From: Candidatus Acetothermia bacterium
Lineage (GTDB): Bacteria > Bipolaricaulota > Bipolaricaulia > Bipolaricaulales > Bipolaricaulaceae
Direction of reading: 5' to 3'
NCBI GenBank assembly: GCA_024653305.1
Contig: JANLFW010000001.1
Span: 155,780 to 219,779 of the forward strand
DNA: 64,000 bases
Shown: piece after piece, positions 47,746 through 56,431 of the stretch
Numbering within the stretch: position 1 is the first letter of the stretch
Layout: every line of letters starts with the position of its first letter
Made by a program: the position numbers and the translations under genes
The notes under the pieces: model-generated
What the model was told of the DNA's origin: nothing
Database searches by the model: none
What the model saw: only the letters and a program-made list of their open reading frames with translations

Positions 47746-49464
47746 CTACCTCGGGCCGCGTTTGCGGGCGGCGAGAAGGGCGTCCAGGGGGAGCACGTTC
47801 AGCACGTGCTTGGCCTCCGCCCACCCCCGGCGGACGGCGATCACCCCAAGCTCCAAGAAATCCAGGTGCTCCGGGGAGTGGGCATCGGTGCCGATGGCGA
47901 GCTTCACCCCGACCTCGAGCGCCCGGCGGACAAGGTCGGGCGAGAGGTCCAACCGCTGGGGGTTGGCGTTCACCTCGAGGGCCGTCCCGCTCTTGGCCGC
48001 CCGGCGAAACACCTCGTCCCAGTCGACTTCGTACGCCGGCCGCTCCCCGATCAGCCGCCCGGTGGGGTGCCCGAGCACGTCCACCCCCTCGTCCTCCACC
48101 GCCCGGACCAGCCGCTCCGTCATCTCCTTCTTCCCGAGGCGGAAGTGGGTGTGGACCGAGGCAATCACCAGATCCAGTTCAGGCAAGAGGTCCCGCGGCA
48201 CGTCCACCGTCCCATCGCGGGCGATGTTCGCCTCCACCCCGGTCAAGAGCTGGATTCCCTTCAGCCTTTCGTTCAGGTGCCGGATCTCCTCGATCTGGCG
48301 GGCGAGGTCGGCGGCGGAGACGCCGGGGATGGCCTGGGCGAACCGGAGGTGGTCGGTGATCGCGATGTACCGGAGCCCTCTCGCCCGGGCGGCCCTGGCG
48401 AGGTCGGCGAGGCTCGCCGTCCCGTCCGACCAGTCACTGTGCACGTGGAGGTCGGCGATCACCTGGGCTTGCGTGACGAGGGTCGGGAGGGCGCCGCGCT
48501 CGGCGGCCTGGACCTCTCCCTGGTCCTCCCGCAGCTCAGGGGGGATGTACGCGAGATCCAACGCTCGGTAGATCCCGTCCTCGTCCGCCCCGGCCAGCGC
48601 CCTCCCGTCCGCGGCGAACAGCCCGTATTCGTTGAGCTTCCACCCTCGGGCCACGGCCCGCTCCCGCAGGCGGATGTTGTGGTCCTTGGACCCGGTGAAG
48701 TACTGGAGCGCCGCCCCGAACGAGCTTTCGGGCACGAGGCGCAAATCCACCTGGAACCCCCCGGCAAGCTTCACCGACGACTTCTTCGCCCCCTGGGCGA
48801 GCACCTGTTCGACTTCGGGCAGGGAAACGAACGCGCGTGCCGCCTGCTCGGGGTGATCGGACACGGCGAGGATGTCCAGGTCTCCCACCGTCTCCTTCCC
48901 CCGCCGCAAGGACCCCGCCGGCTCCAGGCGGCGGAACAGGCCGGTGCGCTCGAGCTTGCGGCACAGGTCCCGGGCCAGGGGCAAGGCGTACCCCAAAAGC
49001 TCGCGGTGCTCCGCCCCACGGGCTTCCTGAAGCCCGCGCAGGATCTTCTCCTCCGTCTTCGCCCCCAGGCCCTTCACCTGGCGGATCCTCCCCTCCCGCG
49101 CCGCTCGCTCCAGGTCGTCCAGGGTCCGCACCCCCAGCTCCTCATAGAGGAGCTTGGCCGTCTTCGGTCCCACCCCCTCGACCTGGGTCAGGGCGTACAG
49201 GTCCACCGGAAGCTTCCCCCGGAGCTCCTCGTGGTAGGCGAGCTTGCCGGTAGCCACGATCTCCTCGATCTTCCCGGCGATGGACTCCCCCACCCCGGGG
49301 AGCTCCCCCAGCCGCCCTTCCGCCACCAGGTCCTCGATCGGGGTCGGACAGGATTCCACCGACTGGGCAGCGCGGCGGTAGGCGCGGGGCTTGAACTGGA
49401 CCCCCTCCAGCTCGAGGAGCTCGGCCACCTCGTACAGGATCTTGGCCACGAGCCGATTCTTCAT
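47746..49464 (-). CDS. polX: DNA polymerase X family protein (PolX, polymerase/3'-5' exonuclease)
   Basis: 572 residues. N-terminal helix-hairpin-helix modules (ELPGVGESIAGKIEEI, VEGVGPKTAKLL, VKGLGAKTEEKI), then the polymerase palm AGSLRRGKETVGDLDILAVS with the metal-binding DLD and VDLRLVPESSFGAAL. The C-terminal PHP domain starts VIADLHVHSDWSDGTASL and includes YIAITDHL, GVEANI, SVHTHF, LGHPTGR and GTDAHSPEHL, so exonuclease metal sites look intact. It fills gaps in base-excision repair. ATG 49464 overlaps the Cys-rich gene by 4 nt. Confidence 0.96.
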   Translation of the reverse strand: MKNRLVAKILYEVAELLELEGVQFKPRAYRRAAQSVESCPTPIEDLVAEGRLGELPGVGESIAGKIEEIVATGKLAYHEELRGKLPVDLYALTQVEGVGPKTAKLLYEELGVRTLDDLERAAREGRIRQVKGLGAKTEEKILRGLQEARGAEHRELLGYALPLARDLCRKLERTGLFRRLEPAGSLRRGKETVGDLDILAVSDHPEQAARAFVSLPEVEQVLAQGAKKSSVKLAGGFQVDLRLVPESSFGAALQYFTGSKDHNIRLRERAVARGWKLNEYGLFAADGRALAGADEDGIYRALDLAYIPPELREDQGEVQAAERGALPTLVTQAQVIADLHVHSDWSDGTASLADLARAARARGLRYIAITDHLRFAQAIPGVSAADLARQIEEIRHLNERLKGIQLLTGVEANIARDGTVDVPRDLLPELDLVIASVHTHFRLGKKEMTERLVRAVEDEGVDVLGHPTGRLIGERPAYEVDWDEVFRRAAKSGTALEVNANPQRLDLSPDLVRRALEVGVKLAIGTDAHSPEHLDFLELGVIAVRRGWAEAKHVLNVLPLDALLAARKRGPR

Positions 49465-49661
49465 CCGGTGTGGAGCCCGGCGAAGCGGCGGAAGGACCGA
49501 TCGTAGGTGCGCTCCACCTCCGGCGGGAAACAGCACGCCGGGAGTTCCTGATGCGCGAGGTGGTAGTGGAGGCACTCGCAGCAGTTGCCCTTGCGGGAGC
49601 ACTCCGGCCACGTGCACGGGCAACGGGCCAGGTTTTCCTTCAGGTTTGAGCAGGCCGCCAT
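49461..49661 (-). CDS. DUF6485-type cysteine-rich small protein
   Basis: 66 residues. It starts MAACSNLKENLARCPCT and continues WPECSRKGNCCECLHYHLAHQELPACCFPPE, giving nine Cys in a compact pattern that suggests metal binding. It matches the small DUF6485-like family; function unknown. ATG 49661 lies behind GGGAGGG, and the longer frame upstream (to 49685) begins in a less likely place. It is coupled to polX by a 4-nt overlap. Confidence 0.78.
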   Translation of the reverse strand: MAACSNLKENLARCPCTWPECSRKGNCCECLHYHLAHQELPACCFPPEVERTYDRSFRRFAGLHTG

Positions 49662-49715
49662 CTCCAACCCTCCCTTCGCTCGCATGGGTTAGGCCACGGC
49701 TATAATGCCGAAGCC

Positions 49716-50936
49716 ATGCTTACCGGGCAAGACGTGCTGAAGCGCATCCTAACCGATACCCGTGGCGAGCGCCCCCACTACGAGCGGTACTCCCTCCTCG
49801 CCGTCCCGGCCACGGTGGAGGAGCTGTTCGGCCTCTCCGGCGATGTCCACGGCCTGCGCGACGAGCTTGGGCTGCCGGAGGCGGAGGTGGTGGTGAGCGT
49901 CCTCCTCGATGGCGTTGGGTACAGGCGGTTGGAGGAGCTGCGGACAGGAGGCGCGGTGGACCTCGCGCCGTTCCTGGACGGGGGGGCGTACATCCCGCTC
50001 ACCTCGGTGTTCCCCACCACGACCACCACCGCTCTGGCCACCCTGGCCACCGGGGTAAGCCCGATCGTCCACGGGATCCTCGGGTACAAGCTGTTTCGCC
50101 CGGACCTGGGGGCGGTGGTGGACATGATCCGCCTCGCCACCCCGGGGGCGCGGGAGAACGCGGTGGAGAAGCTGGGCCTCCCTGCGGAGCACCTCCTCAC
50201 CGCCCCCACCCTGTACCAGCGGTTGGGCATGGCGGGGATACCCACCGTGCTCTTCCTGCCCAAGTACATCGCCGATTCCGGTCTCTCCCGCATCCTGTAC
50301 CAGGGAGTGACACGGACGGTGCCGTTCCTCACCGGATCGGACCTGGTGATGCTCCTCGGGGAGGCGCTCGCTCGCCCGGGGCGGGCGTTCCTCGCCGTGT
50401 ACTGGCCGACCACGGACGGCTTGGCCCACGTGTACGGCCCGGGGTCCCCGGCGTTCGCCGCCGAGGTCGCCCATGTGTTCCGCCTCCTGGCCCAGGTGCT
50501 GGCCGACTCTCCGCGGCACAGCGTCCTCCTGATCACCGCCGACCACGGGTTTCAGGAGGCGGACCCGGAGCGGGACATGGTCTCCTGCCCGGCCCAGCCG
50601 ACCCTGCGGGACGGCCTTCTCCTCCCCCCGGTGGGCGACCCGCGGGCCGCGTACCTGTTCGTACGGCGGGGCCACGAGGCGCGGGTGCGCGACTTCTTCT
50701 CCCGGTTCTTCCCGGAGGAGTTCGCCGTCCTGTCCGTTGAGGAAGCGCTCTCCCGGCACCTGTGGGGGCTGGAGGAGCCCACGGCCGCGGTCCGGGTACT
50801 GCTCGGGGACTACGTGGTCATCGCGAGGAAGCGGCGGTTCCTCCTGTGGCCCACCGAGGAGTTCAAGCTGCGCGGCCTGCACGGGGGGCTCACCGCGGAT
50901 GAGCTGTTCGTGCCGTTTCTAGCCAAGGCGCTGTGA
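49716..50936 (+). CDS. AlkP-superfamily nucleotide pyrophosphatase/phosphodiesterase-like protein
   Basis: 406 residues. Motifs: first metal Asp in VVVSVLLDGVGYRRL, the Thr nucleophile region TSVFPTTTTTALATLATGVSPIVHGILGYKL, YWPTTDGLAHVYGP (Asp/His ligands) and LLITADHGFQE. This is the type I phosphodiesterase/nucleotide pyrophosphatase group; no signal peptide, so cytosolic. The substrate is unknown. ATG 49716 is 9 nt after TATAAT (49701-49706). It is followed by cupin and mnmA genes with short gaps. Confidence 0.87.
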   Translation: MLTGQDVLKRILTDTRGERPHYERYSLLAVPATVEELFGLSGDVHGLRDELGLPEAEVVVSVLLDGVGYRRLEELRTGGAVDLAPFLDGGAYIPLTSVFPTTTTTALATLATGVSPIVHGILGYKLFRPDLGAVVDMIRLATPGARENAVEKLGLPAEHLLTAPTLYQRLGMAGIPTVLFLPKYIADSGLSRILYQGVTRTVPFLTGSDLVMLLGEALARPGRAFLAVYWPTTDGLAHVYGPGSPAFAAEVAHVFRLLAQVLADSPRHSVLLITADHGFQEADPERDMVSCPAQPTLRDGLLLPPVGDPRAAYLFVRRGHEARVRDFFSRFFPEEFAVLSVEEALSRHLWGLEEPTAAVRVLLGDYVVIARKRRFLLWPTEEFKLRGLHGGLTADELFVPFLAKAL

Positions 50937-50947
50937 AGGAGGGGAAG

Positions 50948-51301
50948 ATGGCGGTGGTGAAGCGGATTGCGTGCGTCCCGGCCAAGGACATGTCCGATGG
51001 CCAGGAGGTGGTCGGGGCGACGAAGCAGGTGCTCATCGGCCCTGGCGAGGGAGCGCCCACGTTCGCCGTGCGCCTGTTCACCCTAGCTCCTGGCGGGCAC
51101 ACCCCGGCCCATGGTCATCCATTCGAGCACGGGGTGATCGTGCTCCGGGGCGAGGGCGAGGTCCTGACCCCGGAGGGGCCGCGGGCCATCGGCCCGGGCA
51201 CCGTCGTGTACGTGCCGCCCGGGGAGCACCACCAGTTCCGCAACCCCGGGAACGCCCCCCTGGAGTTCCTGTGTATCGTCCCGGTGCACGTGGAGGGATG
51301 A
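50948..51301 (+). CDS. Cupin-domain protein
   Basis: 117 residues. A single cupin barrel with both metal motifs: GGHTPAHGHPFEHGVIVLRGEGEV and the later PPGEHHQFRNPG. Mononuclear cupins have varied functions (dioxygenase, isomerase, sensor); none can be assigned. ATG 50948 has AAGGAGGGG 4 nt upstream, 11 nt after the preceding stop. It overlaps mnmA by 4 nt (ATGA). Confidence 0.88.
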   Translation: MAVVKRIACVPAKDMSDGQEVVGATKQVLIGPGEGAPTFAVRLFTLAPGGHTPAHGHPFEHGVIVLRGEGEVLTPEGPRAIGPGTVVYVPPGEHHQFRNPGNAPLEFLCIVPVHVEG

Positions 51302-52338
51302 AGCGCGTCCTTTTGGGGATGTCCGGGGGCGTGGACTCCACCGTCGGGGCGTGGCTTCTGCGGGAGCAGGGCTACGACGTCCTCGGGCTGACCCTGTGGC
51401 TATGGGACCCGGCTGGCTCCCTGGAGAACCGGTGCTGCTCGGTGGACACCGCTGCCCTGGCCGCGCGGGAGCTGGGCATCCCCCACGAGGTGGTCCACGC
51501 CGAAGCCGCGTTCCGCCGGCTCGTGGTGGAGCCGACCCTCGCCGCCTACCGCCGCGGCCTCACCCCAAACCCATGCGCCCTCTGCAACCGGGAGGTGCGG
51601 TTCGCCCTCCTCGTAGCCGAGGCCGACCGACGTGGCATCCCGTTCGTGGCCACCGGCCACCACGCCCGGGTGCGGTGGGAGAACGGCCGGGGGCTGCTCC
51701 TGCGGGGCCGTGACCCGAACAAAGACCAGTCCTACTTCCTGTACGGGCTGACCCAGGGCGAGCTCTCCCGGGCCCTGCTGCCGGTGGGGGAGCTCGTCAA
51801 GGACGAGATCAAGGGACGGGCGAGGGAGCTCGGCCTCACCGCGGCCCAGCTCCCGGAGAGCCAGGACCTGTGCTTCGCGCCCGAGGGCGTCGCCGGGCTC
51901 ATCGCAGGCGCCCCCCCTGGGCCGATCCTCGATCTCTCCGGCCGCGAGGTCGGAGAGCACAAGGGCCTTCCCCACTACACGGTTGGCCAACGCCGGGGGC
52001 TTGGGATCGCGTCCCCGGAGCCCTTGTACGTAGTGGCCCTGGACCCGAAGCGGAACGCGGTGATCGTGGGGCCGGAGCGGGCCCTGTACGCGGACGGGCT
52101 TGTCGCCACCGATCTGCGCTGGATCGCCGGGGAGCCCCCGGCGGACCGGTTCTCGGCCGAGGTCCAGATCCGCTACCGCGCGTCCCCGGTCCCGGCGGAG
52201 GTGGAGGTGCGGGGGGACGAGGCGTGGGTGCGCTTTGCCGAGCCGCAGCGGGCGGTGACCCCGGGCCAGGCGGCCGTGCTCTACCGGGAGGAGGTCACGT
52301 TGGGCGGGGGTACGATCGCCCGCGCCTACCGCAGGTAG
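51298..52338 (+). CDS. mnmA: tRNA-specific 2-thiouridylase MnmA
   Basis: 346 residues. The PP-loop SGGVDSTVGAWLL is at the N-terminus. The catalytic Cys pair is visible in LTPNPCALCNREVRF and ESQDLCFAPEG; the KDQSYFLYGLTQ motif and HYTVGQRRGLGIA follow. It installs 2-thiouridine at wobble U34 with sulfur from the IscS/Tus relay, none of which is in the window. ATG 51298 overlaps the cupin stop. Length is normal. Confidence 0.96.
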   Translation: MKRVLLGMSGGVDSTVGAWLLREQGYDVLGLTLWLWDPAGSLENRCCSVDTAALAARELGIPHEVVHAEAAFRRLVVEPTLAAYRRGLTPNPCALCNREVRFALLVAEADRRGIPFVATGHHARVRWENGRGLLLRGRDPNKDQSYFLYGLTQGELSRALLPVGELVKDEIKGRARELGLTAAQLPESQDLCFAPEGVAGLIAGAPPGPILDLSGREVGEHKGLPHYTVGQRRGLGIASPEPLYVVALDPKRNAVIVGPERALYADGLVATDLRWIAGEPPADRFSAEVQIRYRASPVPAEVEVRGDEAWVRFAEPQRAVTPGQAAVLYREEVTLGGGTIARAYRR

Positions 52339-52392
52339 GGCCTCGCCTGCGGCAAACATGCTGCGGACAAAGGGAACGCCCTCTGGAGATCC

Positions 52393-53259
52393 TCACTCCG
52401 GCAGCGCCGTGCGGGCGAGCTTGGGGTCCAGGGCGTCCCGCAGCCCCTCCCCGAGCAGGTTCATGCCGAGCACGAACAGGAGGATCGCGACCCCGGGGAA
52501 CGTGGAGATCCACCACCCGCGAAACAGGTAGTCGCGGCCGTCGGCGATGATCGCCCCCCAGCTCGGCTTGGGTGGTTGGATCCCGAGGCCGAGGAAGCTC
52601 AGCGACGCCTCCATCAGCACCACCCACCCCACCCGCAGGGTGGCGACGACGATCGCCCCAGGGATGACGTTGGGAAGCATGTGCACGAGGAGAATGCGGC
52701 AGGGGCTAGCCCCGATCACCCGCGCCGACTCCACGAACGCGGCCTCCTTGAGGGCCAGCACCTCGCTGCGCACGATGCGGCAGGAGGTGACCCATTCCTT
52801 GCACGCCAGCGCCACCACCATGTTCGCGAACCCCGGGCCGAACAGGCCCATCAGGGCGATCGCGAGCACGAGGTACGGGAACGCCAAGAGCACGTCCACC
52901 GTGCGTTGGATTGCTGCGTCCACCACCCCACCCGCGTACCCGGAGATGAGCCCCAGGGCCACCCCGACCACGGTGCACACGGTGATCACGACCAACCCCA
53001 GGGAGAGCGAGATCCGCGTCCCGTAGATGATGCGGCTCAGGACGTCGCGGCCGAGGTTGTCCGTGCCCAAGAGGTACCCGCTCCCCCCGGAAAGCCAGCG
53101 CGGGGGGCGGAGGCGGTGGACGAGGTCGCCGCGCTCGGGATCGTGAGGGGCGATCCACGGGGCGAGGATGGCGAGGAGGGAAAACATGAGGACGATCGCG
53201 CCCCCGGCCACCGCGAGGCGGTTCCGGCGGAACACCTGCCAAAAGCGACGCCAGGTCAC
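52393..53259 (-). CDS. Peptide-type ABC transporter permease (DppC/OppC-like)
   Basis: 288 residues with about six membrane helices. The permease signature LACKEWVTSCRIVRSEVLALKEAAFVESARVIGASPCRILLVHMLPN (the EAA loop) is complete, preceded by YLLGTDNLGRDVLSRIIYG, which is typical of DppC. It works with the DppB-like gene 10 nt upstream and the substrate-binding protein. No ATPase genes (DppD/F) lie in this cluster. Confidence 0.92.
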   Translation of the reverse strand: MTWRRFWQVFRRNRLAVAGGAIVLMFSLLAILAPWIAPHDPERGDLVHRLRPPRWLSGGSGYLLGTDNLGRDVLSRIIYGTRISLSLGLVVITVCTVVGVALGLISGYAGGVVDAAIQRTVDVLLAFPYLVLAIALMGLFGPGFANMVVALACKEWVTSCRIVRSEVLALKEAAFVESARVIGASPCRILLVHMLPNVIPGAIVVATLRVGWVVLMEASLSFLGLGIQPPKPSWGAIIADGRDYLFRGWWISTFPGVAILLFVLGMNLLGEGLRDALDPKLARTALPE

Positions 53260-53269
53260 GCGATCCCCC

Positions 53270-54280
53270 TCACTTCGGCCCGATCCGTGGGTCCAGGTAC
53301 ACGTAGGAGAGATCGGCGGCCAGGTTGAGGAGCACGTAGGTGAGCGCGTACACGAGGACGCAACCCTGGACCACCGGATAGTCCCGCGTGTACACCCCCT
53401 CCACCGTGAGCCGCCCCAGCCCCGGCCAGGCGAACACGGTCTCCACGATCATGTTCCCCCCGAGGAGCGCCCCCAGGTTGAGGGCCACCGCGGTCACCAC
53501 CGGGAGGAGCGCGTTGCGCAGGGCGTGTCTCAGGATGACCCTCCGTTCGGGCATGCCCTTCGCCCGCGCGGTCTGGACGTACTCCTGATGGAGGGTCGCA
53601 AGCAGGCTCGACCGCGTGAGGCGCATCGTCATCGCCATCATCCCGGTGGACAGGGCGAGGGCCGGCATCACCAGGTGCCGCAGCACGTCCCCGAGGGCGC
53701 GTCCGTTGCCCTGAAGGATGGCGTCGAGGATGAGGAACCCGGTCCGCGGCTCAAGGCCCGTCCCGTACGTGACCCGCCCCGCCACCGGCAACACCTTCAG
53801 CGTCACCGAGAACAGGATGACCAGGATCAACCCCAGCCAGAACCCGGGGATCGACACGCCGATGAGGGAGACCATGGTGCCTGCCGCGTCCAGCCAGGAA
53901 TAGCGGCGCACGGCGGAGATCACCCCGGCCGGGATGCCCACGAGAAGGGCGACGAACGCGGCGAAGAGCGTGAGTTCCACGGTGGCAGGAACCCGGTCCC
54001 AAATGAGCTCAGACACCGGCCGGCGGTAAACGATGGAGTGGCCGAGGTCCCCGCGGAAGATCCCGGCGAGGAAGCGGCCGTATTGCTCGTGGAACGGCTG
54101 GTCGAGCCCGAACTCGTGCCGGACGCGCTCGATCTCCTCGCGGGATACGATCCCTGTCCGCCCCATGATCAGTTCCACCGGGTCCCCAGGGGTGAGGTAC
54201 AGCAGGAGAAACACGATGAACGTAACCCCGAGGAATACGGGGATGGCCTGCAACAGCCGGCGCACGAAATAGGCAGTCAT
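53270..54280 (-). CDS. Peptide-type ABC transporter permease (DppB/OppB-like)
   Basis: 336 residues with about six membrane spans. The N-terminal helix region FVRRLLQAIPVFLGVTFIVFLLLYLTPGDPV and FGLDQPFHEQYGRFL are DppB markers; the EAA loop appears as YVQTARAKGMPERRVILRHALRNAL. It pairs with the DppC-like gene downstream. A substrate-binding protein lies 51 nt upstream on the same strand, so all three form a transport operon in the usual order. Confidence 0.93.
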   Translation of the reverse strand: MTAYFVRRLLQAIPVFLGVTFIVFLLLYLTPGDPVELIMGRTGIVSREEIERVRHEFGLDQPFHEQYGRFLAGIFRGDLGHSIVYRRPVSELIWDRVPATVELTLFAAFVALLVGIPAGVISAVRRYSWLDAAGTMVSLIGVSIPGFWLGLILVILFSVTLKVLPVAGRVTYGTGLEPRTGFLILDAILQGNGRALGDVLRHLVMPALALSTGMMAMTMRLTRSSLLATLHQEYVQTARAKGMPERRVILRHALRNALLPVVTAVALNLGALLGGNMIVETVFAWPGLGRLTVEGVYTRDYPVVQGCVLVYALTYVLLNLAADLSYVYLDPRIGPK

Positions 54281-54331
54281 CCAGGTGATGGAACCGGGGA
54301 GGGACGGCCCCCGCCCCTCCCCGAGGTGGGC

Positions 54332-55864
54332 CTACTGGCCCAGGTCCACGTCGTGGAGGTTGATCCGGCTGTCCGGGCTCGGCTGCCACCCGATCACCCG
54401 CCGACTCACCCCGTACAGTTCCTCGGCCACGTACAGGAACACCATCGGGGCCTCGTGATGGATCAGCTCTTGGGCGATATGGTACGCAGCCGTGCGGCTT
54501 GTGGGATCGCGGGCGATGCGCTCGGCGAACTCCATCAGCCCGTCGTAAAGGCAGCTCGAGTAGCCCGTGTAGTTGCCCCGTTCCCCGGTGCGGAGCTTGG
54601 GGATCATGATGTCCATCGGGTCGAGGGTGGCATTGCCCCAGTCGCCGATCCACATCGCCCGCTCCCGGTTGAGGAGCTTCGTCCGGAGGATCCCCCGCTC
54701 CCACACCTGGACCCGGGCGTCGATCCCGATCTCCCGCAGCATCTGGGCGCACACCAGGGCCACGTCCTTGAGGTAGTCCTCGCAGTCGATGGTCACCGAG
54801 AACCCGTGGGGGTAGCCGGCCTCGGCGAGGAGGGCCTTGGCCTTCTCCGGATCATACCCGTAGGGTTCAAGGTCCTTGAAGTACGGGGAGTCCGGGGACA
54901 GGAGGCTGGGGATGGGGGTGGCCAGTCCCCCGAGGACGTGCTCGATGATCTTGTTCACGTCGATCGCGTAGTTCATGGCCCGCCGCACCCGGACGTCGTC
55001 GAATGGGGGTTGGGTGACGTTCATCTCGAGGAACGTGCTTCTCGTCCCGCGGACGCTCATCACGAGGAGGTTCGGGCCGGCCTCGATCTCGGGGATCAGG
55101 TCCACCGGGATCCGGGTGGCGATGTGGATCTCGCCGGCCCGCAGCGCGGCGATGCGCGTTGAGGTCTCGGGAAGCACCCGGAAGATCACCCGGTCCAGCT
55201 TGGCCGGGCCCACCGGGGGGATGTCCGGAGATCCGCCGTAGTAGCCGTCGTAGCGCTCCATCACCACCTGCACGCCCTTGTCCCACCGCACGAACCGGAA
55301 CGGGCCGGTGCCGATGGGGTTCTCCGCGAAGTACGCGTCCCCCACCGCCTCCACGTAGTGCTTGGGCACGATCTCGTGGAACGGGAGGAACGCGAGCAGG
55401 GCCGGGAACGGGACCGCGGTGATGATCTTCACCGTGAGCCGGTCCACGACCTCGGCGCCGATCACCGGGTCGAGCAGGCTCTTCCTGGGCGAGGTCCGCC
55501 CGCCGATCCGTCCCTCCTTGACCGTGCGGTCCACGGTGAACTCCACGTCCTCGGCGGTGAACGGGACCCCGTCGTGCCAGGTCACTCCGTCGCGGAGGTG
55601 GAACACCCACTCCGTATCGGAGATCCGCTCCCAGGACACGGCGAGTTCGGGCACCACCTCCATCGCCGGCGTGCGCGTGACCAGGCCATCGAACATGTTC
55701 CTGATCACGTTTTGGGTGGTCCGATCGCGATGGTTCCCGGGGTCGAGGGTCATCACGTCGGCCTCGATGCCCACGATCAGGGTCTTCGCCTCTTGGGCCA
55801 CGCCAGCGAGCGACGGCACCAGGCACAGTCCCACGACCAGGAACGTCCACAGTCTCCGGTTCAT
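54332..55864 (-). CDS. Extracellular solute-binding protein, family 5 (peptide/nickel type)
   Basis: 510 residues. A signal peptide (WTFLVVGLCLVPSLAGVAQ) precedes the mature start KTLIVGIEADVMTLDPGNHRDRTTQNVIRNMFDGLV. Family motifs include the WVFHLRDGVTWHDGVPFTAEDVEFT and RRAMNYAIDVNKII blocks. It binds oligopeptides, dipeptides or metal chelates outside the cell and delivers them to the two permeases. ATG 55864 follows GGAGGGAGAAC; the longer open frame upstream is not used. No lipobox Cys at the cleavage site, so it is probably not lipid-anchored. Confidence 0.93.
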   Translation of the reverse strand: MNRRLWTFLVVGLCLVPSLAGVAQEAKTLIVGIEADVMTLDPGNHRDRTTQNVIRNMFDGLVTRTPAMEVVPELAVSWERISDTEWVFHLRDGVTWHDGVPFTAEDVEFTVDRTVKEGRIGGRTSPRKSLLDPVIGAEVVDRLTVKIITAVPFPALLAFLPFHEIVPKHYVEAVGDAYFAENPIGTGPFRFVRWDKGVQVVMERYDGYYGGSPDIPPVGPAKLDRVIFRVLPETSTRIAALRAGEIHIATRIPVDLIPEIEAGPNLLVMSVRGTRSTFLEMNVTQPPFDDVRVRRAMNYAIDVNKIIEHVLGGLATPIPSLLSPDSPYFKDLEPYGYDPEKAKALLAEAGYPHGFSVTIDCEDYLKDVALVCAQMLREIGIDARVQVWERGILRTKLLNRERAMWIGDWGNATLDPMDIMIPKLRTGERGNYTGYSSCLYDGLMEFAERIARDPTSRTAAYHIAQELIHHEAPMVFLYVAEELYGVSRRVIGWQPSPDSRINLHDVDLGQ

Positions 55865-56047
55865 GTTCTCCCTCCTTGGATCGGTACAGGATGAAGGGGG
55901 TAGCGGCTGCTGGTCTCGATAGCAGCTTCTAGGTGCGAGGTCATCCAGAAAAAAGGATACGGGGCGGTTCTCGGTAGCGCAAGCGGGCGGCGCGGGAGGA
56001 ACTTCCCGCATGGCTTGACCCCGACTGCGGAAGCGGCCGTTCGACTC

Positions 56048-56326
56048 CTACGTGAGCTTGGGCGGGAGCACGATCTTGCCGAAGTTCTTCTCGTACTTCT
56101 CGATGTTCTCCCCGATCGCGTCGTGCAGGCGCTTCATGTGGCGGGGGGAGAGGATGACCCGGGACACGAGCAGGGCCTGGCCCCGTTCCGGGGTCTGGGC
56201 CTGGGGGTCCACGAGCAGGAAATCGAGGAAGAACTCGTCCGGTTGGTGGGAGACGATGACGAGGTTGGAGTAGACCCCTTTCCGCGTGTCCATGTCCGCG
56301 CCGACCTGCATTTCCCGTTCTGGCAT
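56048..56326 (-). CDS. DUF3467 family small protein
   Basis: 92 residues. The pattern GVYSNLVIVSHQPDEFFLDFLLVDPQAQ, then LLVSRVILSPRHMKRLHDAIGENIEKYEKNFGKI, matches the DUF3467 family, found in many bacteria and archaea with unknown function. ATG 56326 has GGAGGTACCAAC upstream. It stands alone on minus between the peptide transporter and the ABC exporter. Confidence 0.87.
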   Translation of the reverse strand: MPEREMQVGADMDTRKGVYSNLVIVSHQPDEFFLDFLLVDPQAQTPERGQALLVSRVILSPRHMKRLHDAIGENIEKYEKNFGKIVLPPKLT

Positions 56327-56431
56327 GTTGGTACCTCCGCTTGCATCCTAGCCGCGATGGGAGGATAGGGCAACCGAGACCGCGCATTCGGCGGTGAGGA
56401 ACCGCGGTTTCCCGTATAATCTCCGATCGTC

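Noticed and set aside
51298-52338. A sulfur-relay link between mnmA and the sulfate operon
   Set aside because: The genes are 40 kb apart and mnmA uses cysteine-derived sulfur; no positional evidence.
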